Origin: Phoronis australis
Lineage: Eukaryota > Phoronida > Phoronidae
Assembly (NCBI GenBank): GCA_002633005.1
Contig: NMRA01000146.1
Span: forward strand, 85,640 to 149,639
Reading direction: 5' to 3'
Length of the DNA stretch: 64,000 bases
This document shows positions 1-12,900 of this stretch, in pieces; position 1 is the stretch's first letter, and every line of letters begins with the position of its first letter. The position numbers and the translations under genes were made by a program. Under the pieces are notes generated by a model. It saw only the letters and a program-made list of their open reading frames with translations, did not search any database and was not told where the DNA came from.

Positions 1-959
1 TTATTGTTATTCTTATTTAGTTGCAAATGTTCAGTTATTCTTATGCTAATGTCTTTGTTGCGTCTCAGTGCGCCTTTGTTACGTGGGCATGTGGGCGCGA
101 CTGTATGTGTCGGGCACTTCGCTAGCGACAGGCTTAGGAGAAGGGTGTTTCCTTCTTTTGCTTTCATGGAAAGTTGATCGTTATCATGTGCAAATTGAAC
201 TGAAACGAATGCCCGATGAGAGAAAATACATATTTTGAGGTTCAGTGGAGACTTGCTCTGTTACACTTATTACTTCAACTTTCTCCCTTCAGGTGATTTA
301 CATTGAGCTACATTGTGGCATTTTCAGGGTTACGTTTTTTTCTTTATACATTGTTGTCCAGTTATTCATTTTGGCTGAGTTGCATAAAACTTCAAAAGTT
401 ATCCGCTGGATAAGTTTGATTGTTGTATGACGTCAGGTGCATTGTCCAACAATAAAAACGTGACGCGTGATAATGCAACGTCATTGTTGTTATACGGCGT
501 ATAACTTTTATGCAACTGGGACCTGTACTTTTATTTGTTTGAAAGCCATTCTGCGTCTAAGAGTCTGCGTTTAAGTAAGTGCAGCGGCTAAAACACCTTT
601 TTCACAACAGAAATGCAAGTATTGTTCTTAAAAACAACGTTTTGCTTCTTACATACTGCAGAAAGTAATTGCGACGCATACATGTATTACACCACCCATA
701 ATTTGTAGCCCCTTCGAGCGCCCCAGAAATATGCTCAACAGCGTACTGAGGTTCAGATGCATCATCGCGGCCCGAACTCAATAGGAAGCCACTCTGCGTA
801 ATAGCTGCCATTTCTTGGACTTTCTGTACTTGTCGATCTCTGGGTTAAAATGTCACGTTGCGTGGTGTTCGGGAGTAGCAATAGTAATAATCACTAACTT
901 AGAGGCATAGCAAGCAGGATCGATATGAATAAAATCATTAAATCCAGTGGTGAAGGTCG
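1..959. other. intergenic, no gene seen
   Basis: No coding exon, RNA gene or clear repeat can be supported here. The short open frames lack domain motifs and convincing splice context. The right edge abuts the TTAA flank of the transposon that follows. Confidence 0.5.
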
Positions 960-963
960 TTAA

Positions 964-1118
964 AGGCGAAGGCAACCTTTTGTCCTGTCATTTTGAGCTA
1001 AAATAAGGTTGGTTGGTTATCCTAGACATATTTCCACTTAATTACAGCTTTTCGTAATTTTGATAATTACTCGTCCGCTACTCCGGAAGTGACGTTTTAG
1101 GAGGCAAGCATTTCGCGC
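964..1118 (+). repeat. left terminal inverted repeat of Kolobok-like element
   Basis: Pairs with 2514-2668. Shared landmarks include CTACTCCGGAAGTGACGTTT and GGTTGGTTGGTTATCCTAGA on one strand and their complements on the other. The TTAA target copy is at 960-963. Confidence 0.85.
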
Positions 1119-1234
1119 CAATTTCTTTTCATATAGTGTGACTGCGAGAGCTGCCGACTCAGTCATTTTTCTACTTCGGTTGTGTTAAGTTCCATCCGAC
1201 GGCGTCGTTTGCTTTCATTTACTAGTCATTCAAC

Positions 1235-2050
1235 ATGCCACACTGTTGCTGTATACCGGGATGTACTAATTATCGTCTCACGCGCGCTTTGGGAGTACCT
1301 TTGCATCGCTTTCCGTTGGATGACACTTCGCCGTACTTGGCTCGTTCGTGTGAAGAACGCAGCGTTACCCGTCCACGCAACGTACAAAACAGTCGAGAAT
1401 TACCGTGTGTGTGGCAAACACTTTCTGCCGTCCGATTACGAAAGGGATTTGTAGGCTGAACTGATGAAGGTCCCTGTGAAACAACGCCTGAAGAAGGATG
1501 CCATTCCGTCTGTGTTGATTCCCGGCACTGTCCCGCCGCCACCCCCGAGATGTGCGTTTTTGAAGCGAGAAGCCTCGCGAGCTGTGGCCAGTACAGTGAC
1601 TGGAGCCAGTGGAGGCACTTCATCTACTGTCACCCATGCCTCCGAACGTACCCCCAGAGCGTGCCATTCCTGGAAACAGTAGTGATTCGCCCTGTGCTGT
1701 TTTCTCCAGCCCAGAGCCTCTAAGCAGCCCTGCAGCGATATTGAGTAGTGGATTACAGGCCCAGTTCGACACCCAGTGAAGAGGAGAGTTCGTCGTCCAG
1801 TGAACAGATCGGTGAGCCAAACTGATAAGTTTATTATGGACTTGTCTACAGTGTAGGAGCTATTTAGAATGTGCCAGGTGTGTGGCGAGGGAGTCACACG
1901 ACACGATGTAAGCAGTTTGGGTGCTCAGGTCACCATCCAGTGGGAGTGTGTCGCGGGACACTCTGGCAAGTGGGACAGTTGTTCCTCTGCCCGTGGTATG
2001 CCAGAGGTCCACTTAACGGTGTCCAGTAGTGGTTTGGCCTCGTCGAACTC
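1235..2050 (+). pseudogene. THAP-domain transposase fragment, frameshifted
   Basis: Translation from ATG 1235 starts MPHCCCIPGCTNYR and continues to VPLHRFPLDD, the first half of a THAP zinc finger. The second half is in another frame from about 1325 (TWLVRV, then VCGKHFLPSDYERDL with the C-x2-H pair), followed by a stop at 1452-1454 and then RLKKDAIPSVLIPGT in the same frame, a typical sequence just after a THAP domain. A further piece at about 1869-2050 (MCQVCGEG, then WECVAGHSGKW) resembles the C-x2-C and GH-x2-W region that follows in Kolobok-like transposases. At least one frameshift and several stops break it. The catalytic domain is not recognisable. THAP domains bind DNA, here presumably the element's own ends. 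Confidence 0.75.
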
Positions 2051-2513
2051 TGAAAAGCACAAGCATTCCATTGAGGTAGGCATAACAACGCACACAGTGC
2101 ATTTGCACCAAGATATGTCACCACTTGACGCCCGGTCTGTCCTCAGTAGCCGCCTCGTTTCTCTCAACAGCTGCCTGTGCCTGTGCGTACTCTGCCTCGT
2201 TATACTCGGGCTCAAACATGTACCCACCCACTGAATGTCAGTGAAAAAATTCCTCGTCACCAGTGCTGTGAACAAGGTCTCCGCCGGTCACTCACACTAC
2301 TATCACTGTGATACGGGTCACCGAGTCCAGCCATTTTCAGCTTACAACACTCTAAGCAATCCCTAAATCCAACGTAGTTGAGTTCTGTACTAACCTATGT
2401 TGCCGCAGAATACTCGCCGATGGAAAGTGGTGGCGACAATTGTTGAAAAACAGCACAAAACAAAAGTAGAATAGAACAAATTCGCACGGTAAACTCAACG
2501 CAAAACCAAGTGG

Positions 2514-2668
2514 CGGGAAACGCTTGCCTCCTAAAACGTCACTTCCGGAGTAGCGGACAAGTAATTAATAAAATTACGAAAAGCTGTAATTAAGTGGAAA
2601 ATATGTCTAGGATAACCAACCAACCTTATTTTAGCTCAAAATGACATGAAAAAAGGTTGCCTTCGCCT
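2514..2668 (-). repeat. right terminal inverted repeat of Kolobok-like element
   Basis: Reverse complement of the left end with a few substitutions and one small length change in an A run near the tip. The TTAA target copy is at 2669-2672. Confidence 0.85.
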
Positions 2669-4423
2669 TTAAGTCGTTATAGTTTACTCAGAGTTACAGA
2701 GTTTGTGGTAGGTAGTTTTCTGATGTGATAGTATTTTGACGTTTTGTTTTGAACTTTTTTTCCTCAAGTTTGTGTTATTTCAAAAGAACCTTTCACAGAA
2801 CAAAAATGTACTGTTTAGGTAGATTTAAATGGCCACACTAAGTGTCATTGGGCGATAATTACATACAATTGTTCTGACCAATTAGTATTTTAAAAGAAAA
2901 TATATGTCTACGATTATTGTAGAAATTGCTTTCATATTGTTGTTGATTTCCTGTGACAGACACTTATAATATCAACCAGTACTAAATACATTGTCTGTGA
3001 TTCAGTGATGATTTATTCTCATACATTCCAAAAGTAATACGTGGGAATTGTTTAATGGATTTGAAATGTTGATTTCCCTAAAGCAAATTTTATATGTTTT
3101 TGTAAGACCAATTTTCAGACATGTATGATAAAAGATTAATATTATAATAGAAATGCTATAATATTGTTATAAAATAGATGTTGCAATGCGCTCTTTCTCA
3201 AGGGTATGCTACAGACTGCTGAAAACATGTGGATAGATCTAAAATAAAACGGCACAGAGGACCACATAGTTACATAAAATAAACATGAACAATATGAACA
3301 CAACAGGACATAGCAACTATCAGTGGGGTAGGCCTACGTATGATGAGAGAGAGAGGGAGAGAGAGGGACCCAAACAGAGACATACACAGCTACTGGAGTC
3401 TATTAACTACAGACTTGTAGTGAGACATAACCCCTATGTCCCTGTTTAGGCTTCTGGCGTGAGTGCTAAACTTTGCGATGAATTCAGCCTCTTATTTCCT
3501 ACGTGCGTAAATGTCCAACAGTCCGCCTCTGAGTACAAGTACATTGACGTCACTGGTAGTATGGCCAGGGAGGTTGAAATGTTCCCCAATGGGGACCGCC
3601 CTATTATTGTGAAGAATCGTCTGCCTATGGCCGTTCATTCTAGTGCGTAACGAGTTACATGTCTCCCCAAAAAACCACGCGTGGGGACATTAACCACATC
3701 TAATAAGATAAACAATGTCCGCACTCGAGCACTTAAATTTGTCTCTGATCTCATATGTGACACCATAACGACTTATGACTGACTCCCCTGACATGTGGGT
3801 ACAAGTCAAGCACCTGGGTTTGTCACATCTCACAGTGCCAACGTCTTGGTGATCTATGTTAATAAACCATATTTACACTTTCAACTAGTAGAAACAAACT
3901 GTAACATAAATCTTAAAATTCTATAAATACGTTGTTAACACAAGCTTTCAGACAAACATAACGACAACAGTCAATGTCCGTCTGCTACTACAAAGACAGA
4001 CAGGACGATGTACAGTATACCTCGTCCAACTTAAAAGACCTTAGCTTACTGAAATAGTCTGATCAAAAGTTTGTTCATCTTAGCCTAGTAGGCCTTCCTT
4101 AGAAACACCTAGCGTTAACTAACTTAAGTCATAACTGGACTCGGGAATTATAAGCAAATGTGCTCAAGATTTCTACATTACAACCCTAACAGAAGCCCTA
4201 ACTGGTTATCCTTCTTTTTGTCAGCAGTTGCCTATCGAGCTATCTTCACTTCGCTTTGGTGTGGTCCGTAGAAGTAGTTCACTTTGCTCTTTTCAATACT
4301 AACGAAGTAACGCACAATTTCTGTAAACAATTTTCATGAAAGATCCATGGTGTTCCACCTGGAGAATGCACGATGACGTGCACTAGCGCTACGCAAAGTA
4401 CATGCCACGCGGTAACAATTTGA

Positions 4424-4552
4424 CCTATTGCCAGGATTATGAGGGACGGCTTAATTGACAAATCAGAACGCAGCATTCTTGGCACACCTTCGTCTGCGTT
4501 TCCAAGCCGCCAGTTTACCCGACAAACCACACGTAGTCGAGTAAAACTTACT
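4424..4552 (+). repeat. dispersed repeat, copy 1
   Basis: About 130 bases, including AATCAGAACGCAGCATTCT and CCAAGCCGCCAGTTTACCCG, recur diverged at 32963-33080. A CCAAT-like word is present in the second copy. A short word around GGGGCGGAGCTTGCGATAGG near 6510 has a counterpart at about 33100, just after the second copy. The family is not recognised. Confidence 0.6.
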
Positions 4553-5479
4553 TTAGTCTATAGCTTAAGAAATTGTCCGCTAAGAATGGGGAAACGGTGT
4601 TGAAATGGCGTGTGTAGCACCGACAGCCATTATGCTGCTCCAGAATAATATCCCGTCATTTTTGGCATGTCCTAAGCGGAAAAATGATGTTGAAAAGCGT
4701 AAACTATGGATCAAACTGTACGGCCACACGAGCAGCTGAACTTAGCGATGTTGCTTGACAACTCGAAGGCTATAATAAACACAAATATATTAGTTCCAAG
4801 TTACGCACTTTTCAGCTTGGTGGCTATGGTGCAGGGCTATCTCAGATTTTGACTCCCGAGTTTCCTACGTCTGGCCGCCTTTGTCTCGGCACCTGCTGGA
4901 TATCAGCACACTAGCGGTAGTCCCTGGAAATTGTTGTTTTCAAGGACATTTTTATTTTATGTTTTTTTATTTATTTCAACCTAATGGACATCATTTTGTT
5001 TCGTATCAGAGATACATTTTTGTTATTCATAAACCGTAGGCTGGCGTTCAACTGAACTTCTCTCCCGGTCAAAATTCAGAGATTCGATCGGCACAGGGAA
5101 GGGCACTGGATTACTGCCGGAACTCAAAGCCTTGGTCGAGCTGTTATCACTAAAAGTAAACTGTTGAATTACTTTTTGACGTGTACCTCTAATGTACACT
5201 ATGTCCGTAGAGTTAGAGAGAGATTATTTTGAAGTTGTTCAAACATGATATTTAGATTTATGAAGCTTTAAAAAGAATTTGAGTTATTTTTGTAAATACC
5301 CTATTTTGGCAACTACCACACCTGACTTGTAATCTTTTGTAACCATACCACGACTTAGTGATCACGCTACCTTCAAAACTAAATGAAAGCTACCTTTATG
5401 AAATAAAACTACAAAAAAAAATGCCAAGTTCATAAGAAGGTAGGCCTAATTTAAATGTCTTAATGGTGCAAACGGACGA

Positions 5480-5836
5480 TTCCATAGGCAGATTTAGGGA
5501 GGAAGGGGCGGATTTAGGGGGTGGAGAGCTCCAGCCCCCCCACCCCCTTGGCTGACACAAGGAAAATGAAACAGAAAGAAGGTGAAGTGTGAGGAAATAT
5601 TGAGTTCATTAACTAGGACCGGTAGCGGAAGAGGGGGGTTCATACCCCGGATGGCGGCGGAATCGTGTTCCTGTTTTTTTAGTCCACCGACATATTTTCT
5701 GAACAGAAGGTCCAACGGTCTACATCCCTGTCCCCTGCAACTTTCGGGCAGCCTGTGCACATACAATCGCACTTTGCCCAATTCTACGAGGCAACGTATG
5801 TTGGGCCCTCCTGTGGTATCCTAGATACGCCACTGA
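5480..5836. repeat. non-autonomous DNA-transposon-like repeat (GGCGGATTTAGG ends)
   Basis: One side carries GGGGCGGATTTAGG (about 5505) and the other TATCCTAGATACGCCACTG (5817-5836), whose reverse complement begins CAGTGGCGTATCTAGG. A related right half occurs at about 10390-10602. Such CAGTGGCG ends are typical of hAT-like elements; that assignment is inference. No transposase is visible. Confidence 0.5.
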
Positions 5837-6624
5837 ATTCCAGACATTAATTTGACTTAGACACAGCCCTAGACCTACCGGAGCTACCTGTTTGCCTAGG
5901 ACGAGATGAGTGTGTACCTGAGCAATGAACCTGAATTTTTTGATCAATTTATTTCGTTACAAGATTAGAAAAGCGTAAACAGTGCTATCGAGTCGACCTA
6001 GTCAAAGACTATATCGTACATATGTTGTCTGTAATCTATGACCTACTTTACTCCAGAGGACCCATCAGTTGTGATCTACTTTTCATTTGGCGAAATTTAG
6101 CAGACGACAGAATAAAAATATCGGTGAATCTTTACTGATTTTATTCGAAAGATCATGAAATCCATGGAGTCGTACAGATGATTCGACTTTAAGGTACATA
6201 CCCACTGGCAGATTTACATGAACATAACGTACCAGTGGACTTGTCATTTGTGAGGTGAAGGTTGCCCCGAGGCCGAGAGGTTCATCGGATTTTCGTTGGC
6301 TCCTCGAACACTTATTGTTTTCATCGTCACCTTTACAATTTCCCATATCATGAACGTACGATTCTCTGTTGAAAAGCATTGCCTCTTGTCTCTGTCGAAG
6401 CGTTTTCAAATAGTGCAAAAACGCTCATCGATTCCACCAAGAACGTCGTTTAGCGACAGTGTATTTGCCTCTGACATCTCGTTCGATTGTCGGGTATCAC
6501 GTGACCTTTCGCATAGGGGCGGAGCTTGCGATAGGTCAATTTCAAGACAACTGACAGTGCCGTATATGTGTTCATCGCTTAGTACATGTACCTGTGTTTG
6601 GTAGTGGTTGTCGCAGTAAGGAAT

Positions 6625-6940
6625 ATGCCAGGTTGCAGAAGGCACTCTCTCGTCTTGGCGTTATGCCTGGCCTGTGTCATAGCAGTGTCCAAACAACAGA
6701 AACGTGATGTGCTACTGTCCCAGGAATTATCCTACATTGGTCACAGAATCCTCCCGAGTTTCCTGGATGGTGTATATGGCTGCATTCCTTCCCAGACGTG
6801 GTGTGCGTCTCTATGCTTGTTACAACGCTGCTCCTTCTTGGCTTACAGCACAAAGAACCAAGCTTGTGAAATAAGTAGTTTCAAGTGGTTAGCGACGTAC
6901 AAGACGGTAGACACCAGTTGGCGCATATTCGCCCGCACAG
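6625..6940 (+). CDS. exon 1: signal peptide and PAN-like domain
   Basis: Starts MPGCRRHSLVLALCLACV, a short basic stretch followed by a hydrophobic core. It ends ...IFARTG with the donor GTAATT at 6941. The cysteine spacing (C, C-x3-C, C, then a later C) resembles a reduced PAN fold. The exon ends in phase 1; joining it to exon 2 restores an Asp-Thr-Trp. Confidence 0.8.
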
Positions 6941-9900
6941 GTAATTAGTCTTTTCCGGAAGTAAAAATGAGGACCCTACGTAACCCATTGTTATGATTTT
7001 GTAAAACCTTATCGTTAAGTTTGTTAAAAAAATATCTACAAAACGTTTAAATTGAATGTATCATCTAAAACGAGCAAACCTATACAGTTTGAAATTTGAC
7101 TTCATTCATTTTATTGTGTCTTTTTAGTAAAAGTTAGCCAAATAAAAAGGTACATACAGAGCAAAACAACGATATCAGTAACACTTGTCTTTCACTTAAA
7201 CGTTCAGATGAAATCTCAGAAACGATACACCTTTTGAAAATATCATTCGGTTTTTGTTTTATGCAACATTTGAGTTTTTTAATAAAAGTCATTTAAGACC
7301 AATATTTCATAGCACTTCATAAAAAGAAACGTTTTAGAAACAATTCAAAACAGAGTTTTGGAGTGCGGCCGAGTGTATACATTACATTTAAGTCAAACCA
7401 GCCATTGCTTCGACGTTGGCCAGATTTAAACCTTCTATATTAGGCCCCTACGTACACTTAAGATTGAGAAATAGTAGCGGGGTGTCGTTCAAAGACAAAG
7501 ACAAACCTAATAAGCAACTGTACATCAAAAAATTTTAATTTCTGTACAAATTAGTTGAAAGAACATTTTGACGACGACGTGGTATTTTTAAAATTCATAG
7601 TTTCAAATTACGGAAAATCTGTAGAAAATTCGATTTTTTTAATTCCAAATGTTTGTGAACATGTTATTTTATAGACACCTGGAAACTTGCATTTAAAGGA
7701 AACAGCGCAAACAACATCAGTGTGTATGACCTCTGGGCGGGGTCAACATTCACAGCTCAGCCTGGGGCGGAAGTATTCAAAATGGTGCCGTCAGTAGAAC
7801 ATTACAAAAGCCATCTTGTGGAGAACTGGGACAACTTTGGCGTGTATCAGGTACGTCTTATAATGGACGGGAAACAAGCAGGTGCACAAATCTTAGCGTC
7901 TTCACAGCCTTTACACTGTCTGGCGACACCATTTCCTCCGTTCGCCAAATATTTCTTCAACCTTCCATTCGCAACTAAGTAATCCCAAATTTGACATACA
8001 ACCATGTTTACTGCTTGCTACACAAAAAATCTAAATGTTGCGCTTGACACTGAAAATTATGATCGTCATAACTCCTTCCCACTCGTAGATCCTTGAAATA
8101 CTCTGTCAAGTACATTTAAAATACGACTTAAAAACGTTGATCAATTGATGTGCTAGCACGTGATCGACTTTTGTTTGTGAGTTCATAAATGTATGGCAGG
8201 GACCACTTACAACACTCGTTGCTCTTTTGGCTAGCCCTGTCATAGTCAAAGTGTTGAACGTTTTGACTAACAACAGCTGACTTACATGTATATGACACGA
8301 TTTTCGAGCCCTTTAATCGTATACAAGCATCATGTTCCTTTTGAGATGGACCAGGTGCAAATGTTCTATGATTAACAAAAAGTCGGATAACGTTAGTTTT
8401 TAAGATGTGATGGAGTACAATGGTGGGATTGGAGGACATGACGTTCGTATAAGCAAAACTATGCGTATAAGCAAAAGTATGCGTATCAGCAAAATTATGA
8501 GTATAAGCAAAATTATGCATCTAGACGAAGCACATGAACGGGGTGCCAACATCCATCAATTCCAGTTATTGGACTGACTTATCGCCATACGAAAACAGAA
8601 CTGTGATGACAAGATGAATTCTTCATTCCTAACGGAGTTTTCATTTACAACGTATTCAATTCTCACGGACACAGTTCATTTCTCGCGTCGTTCGTCAAAA
8701 ATGTTCACACATGCAACCAGGAATACCATAAAATCCTATGCACGAGCAATTCAAACCAGGCTAATATTCAACTTGATAGTTGACTACTATGACAACTAAA
8801 TAAAAGACAATCGCAGTGTAACGGATATATTGAATTATTTTTAAATTTAATACATATAAACCTTGGAATATCATCTACAAATGTGCAAAATATGACAGAG
8901 ATCTGCATGAAATTGTCTGAGCACTGTCACATGCATCAGGTAAGAAATAAAATATCGAACAGAAGCTTGTTGATTTCAGTCTACGCTCAATATGGCCTTC
9001 ATTTTCTTCCACTACCAAATCAGAAATGCTTCCAACAAGACTTCCTCCCATGACATAATTACTGTGTCTTTTATCTCCTGCTCAATCAATTTGTGTCTCA
9101 CAACCCGGTAAACTTTCTCCTCGGAGAGTCCCATATGGCATAGTCCATTGGACTGCAATCAGAATTGAGCGGAGGCCACTCATCCTTTTTCATGTATTTT
9201 GGTGTGGCCTCCACCAGATCAGCCTTTGTTATCTTGCTTTTGTGTGAAGGCGCCTCATCTTACGGAAAAACGTAGTCGTTTCCAGAATAAAGTCACCTGG
9301 TATCCGGGAGAAGGTTTTCATTGAAACATTGCATTTAGCGTTGACTCACTGTTAACTTTGGCTCTATCGGTGTCATTAAAATGAATATTTGTTTTTCCTT
9401 CACTGGATACTCTAGCGGAAATGGTATTGCTTTTGGAAAAATCTGGAAGTCTCAAAGAGCTGAATTTTTCGTTTTTGTTTCTGATAAACACGATCATTTC
9501 CGTGATTTTGTGCGCACACATACATGTATTGATATGTGGTTGCATTATGCCGTCATTCACGTTTGTCAGGCGTTCGTCCGGCGTCTGAAAACCCTATGAC
9601 ATATGCCCATGGAATTTTGCGCGTGTTCCTTTCATGGATGGGACGACATGGGCGAACTTTCGGAATGATTCCTTCTACCGGTGTGCACCCCAGTGGCAAT
9701 TTAAATTTTTACGCTTACCTCTGTATTTTCCAAGGTCTTTAACGAATTTTCTCATCCATTGGTGAAATGATGCTATTCACCAAATTTTGAATGGATTCGA
9801 GGTATTTCGCGCCACCTAAAGGCTATTTTTACTGTTTTCGAGTCTGCTTTGTGATGTCCGCCCCTCTATCAACCGAACCGCACTAAGGATGATTGTGAAA

Positions 9901-12900
9901 TTTTGCATGTACACTGTAAGTTATTCCGCTAAAGAGGACGGTTGACGATGATTTTCCAACGACTTTGACTATTTTGGCGCCTCCTAGTTGGAGTTTTGTT
10001 TTGTTTTGCACAAATGGCTGTACCTCCTAAACCTTTGGCAGGATCTTAAGTAAATTTGGGAAGTGTATTTATATCAAGTTAACAATGGAGGACGACGACT
10101 TTCGGACGGACCTGTGCCTCCTACTGGAAATTTTATTTTTTTTACCTTTACCTCGGTATCTTCAAAGATTCTTTTACGGGTTATCATAAAATTTGAAATT
10201 TAGGCATCAATTGGTGAGATGACACATTCTTTCCGTTTTCGGATGGATTCGAATTGTTTTGAGCCGCCTAGTGTTCATTCTTGCTGTTTTCAAGTATGTC
10301 TTTTGGCCTCAGCCCCTCTATCAACCAAACCATCCTAAGGATGATTTTGAAAATTGCCGCCAAAAATAAAACAGAAACACAGCAAGGGCGTGAGGAAAAT
10401 TTGACTTTACTAATTATGCCAGGTAATGGCGCAGCGTCTCCCTTTTTTTAATCACGCGGCAGGATTTTAGCAAAGAGGTCCACCTTGTCAGTAGTCCAAG
10501 CCCTCCTTCATTTCAGGCTGGGTGAATGCATGCAGTCGTGCTTTACGCGATTTCTCGAGATAAAGTGTTGGCCCCCCATGGTATCCTAGATTTGCCACTG
10601 TGTTCTCAGTGCGATGAAGACAATTGACGATGACGAATTCAACTACTTTAACGCCTCGTTGTGTCAGTGTTTTGTTTTGTGCCCATAGCTGTATCTTGTA
10701 AATCAACTGCAGAATCAAGTCAATTGCTCAGCAATTCCTTGTCAAATAGTGGCTCAGTTGTTGAGACACCGGATATTTACCTTATTGGTGATCTAAGTAA
10801 TTTTAACGTTAGCCACGATGCTGTTTTTTTCGTGATTACGGCGACAATAGACAGAGATATGGTGAACGACAGCCGGTTAACACAAATTCCTAAGTTATTT
10901 CTATGGTGATACATATGAGAATCGTTATTTTTTTATTTCTTTTGAAGAAGCTAGTCAACAAAGTTACATGTACGATTTGTGCGCTTTTGATTTTTCTGGT
11001 AAAAATAGATAACGTTCCTTACAATGCGGTAGTGATAAATCCTACTATTGCAGGTAAAATTCGCCTTCTTCAAAGAAGAGGTCGAAGTTTTCACTATGGA
11101 ATTTGAAGGAAAATCTTCTACCAAACTAGACTGGTTCAGCCAAGGTAGACTTACCAACTCTCCTTTTATTGACTTGATCGACAACAGCATATTCAAAATT
11201 TTAGACTCGTAAGTATTATTGATGAAATTTGTCATAGTACGAAATGTAACAATTTTGTAAAATGTAACAACTGTTAAATTTTACGTCATTGTTACATTTT
11301 ATGTTGCAAGGCCTCTCCTAAAATAAAACAAGTTGTTACAGTATGTAATTGTTACATTTTACGTCGAATGCACATGCGAGAAACGTACCATTGTTACATT
11401 TTAAGAAAGCGACGTCATAATTCATGGGTTTGTATGATATTTGTCACACGTAAGAAAACCGTTCACACACTTGACGCCTTCCTGTGTGAATGAAATGTTA
11501 TCAAATGTGCCATGTCGAACTTATAGAAGTATATCTATGTGCTTTACATGTTTTTTAACATGAGTAGTTTTATGATATATTCAAAAATGCACAACGTGCA
11601 GTTTCGTATTTCTTTGGAAACGAACTACAGTAACAAAATGTTTCATGGATAATTCAATTTTGGAAGCCAATTTCATTGAAAAAAACGATAGTTTGGTTTA
11701 TTTCGGCCAGGGTTTACTGCCTTGGAGTCATCACTGTAGTATTATACCTGCTCCACACTAAAGGAGCAAAACCAATGTCTCTGATGCAGACAGGTTCTTT
11801 CTACCACCTTAGTTACGAATTACAATTTCTCAAGGACATTGTGGTGGACAGCACGCATTTGTTTGCCAGCAGGTTGACAGATTTTGCCAAAACAACAGCA
11901 AAAGTTCGCCTTTGAGAAGGGCGAGCCAATAATTCAAAAAAGTGGCGGCATAGTAACGTATTGTATTTAGCTTAAAAGCTGAAAGAAATACATGTATCAT
12001 TGTCCCTATGACGTCAAACCTGTCTGAAACAGTGGTGGTAACAACAGGTCAAACCGTGACGTGTATATGTAAAAATGAGATGTCCAGCTGGGGGAAATAG
12101 AACATATTTTGCACTCTGAAAGGACATGATTTTTTTGCAAGGGGCAATAGTGCAAAAAGCTGACTGTCGGCCTTTCAGACTATAAAAACCTGCAGTTTCT
12201 CTTTCAATTTTCTTTTAAAACATGAATTAAAATTGGTATTTGGTCAATGTTCATTAGTTCGAAATACTTATAAGGGCCCTCTTGGACAGCAGTGCTATTA
12301 CTGAAGAGACCACCCTCATTTTAAATATCACAATAAATAAATAAATCAATAAATAATAAATAAAGATGTGTTTTGATATGATTAGGGACAACACTACAAA
12401 CCGCCGATTTTTCATCAATACCGTTTACTGGAGCTGTGACACAGACACAGGATGGGTCGCAGTAATAGACGGTGAAGGTGTTTGTGATTGGGAGAAGAGA
12501 GTTTCCAACTACCCACAGTTTTGGTACAGTAAGACTCCGACCAAGATAAAGTGGAACTCTGCATTAGGTAAAATTCACACTGATATATCATACATGAACC
12601 AAATCATTCTGCCTACATGCGCGCACAAAGAGGAGACTAGAGGGGTTCGAACGAGTCCCCCATTCGACGAAGTGGGGAAAAAGGTCCGCCCCAGAGAACG
12701 AAAAAGTCCGAAAAAAACGAGACAAAGTCCACAGGAATTCGGCGCGATTGCATGATCCATTGGTCTGGACCCAGTACCGCGTTTTTATAGTCCTCGTGTA
12801 CATTTTACAGTGAAAAGACCACATACACCTGTACCGATAAATTCGAGCCCCCTCTATTTTAGGCAGGGTGCGCGAATAGCCTACAAGAGTGACAGTATAC

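Larger units (their letters stand above)
964..2668 (+). mobile_element. decayed Kolobok-like DNA transposon with THAP transposase remnant
   Basis: The ends are long terminal inverted repeats: about 155 bases at 964-1118 match the reverse complement of about 2514-2668 with only scattered differences. The outermost bases read AGGCGAAGGCAACCTTTT. The element is flanked by TTAA at 960-963 and 2669-2672. TTAA target duplications together with a THAP-domain transposase are the known signature of the Kolobok superfamily; piggyBac also uses TTAA but does not normally carry THAP. At about 1.7 kb it is much shorter than an autonomous copy, and its reading frame is broken, so it is probably dead. The near identity of the two ends suggests a fairly recent insertion. 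Confidence 0.85.
2673..6584. other. intergenic with dispersed repeats
   Basis: No gene recognised. Contents: a short GA-rich tract at about 3347-3367; a dispersed repeat at 4424-4552 that recurs at 32963-33080; and a non-coding repeat with GGCGGATTTAGG-type ends at about 5480-5836. The open frames present do not show domain motifs. Confidence 0.45.
7851..11053. other. intron 2 of the secreted-protein gene, repeat-filled
   Basis: Contains an 18-base minisatellite (8444-8520) and diverged tandem units at 9717-10700. No other coding exon is supported. Confidence 0.5.
11209..12385. other. intron 3
   Basis: Begins GTAAGT. Ends ...GATATGATTAG, which restores the frame exactly. The alternative acceptor at about 12364 would break the phase. 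From about 12273 onward the intron belongs to the block duplicated downstream and carries the tail-like end GGGCCCTCTTGG...(AAATA)n of a non-LTR-type retroelement. Confidence 0.6.

Noticed and set aside
964-2668. piggyBac element, because of TTAA
   Set aside because: The encoded THAP finger and the very long inverted ends fit Kolobok better; no piggyBac transposase text.
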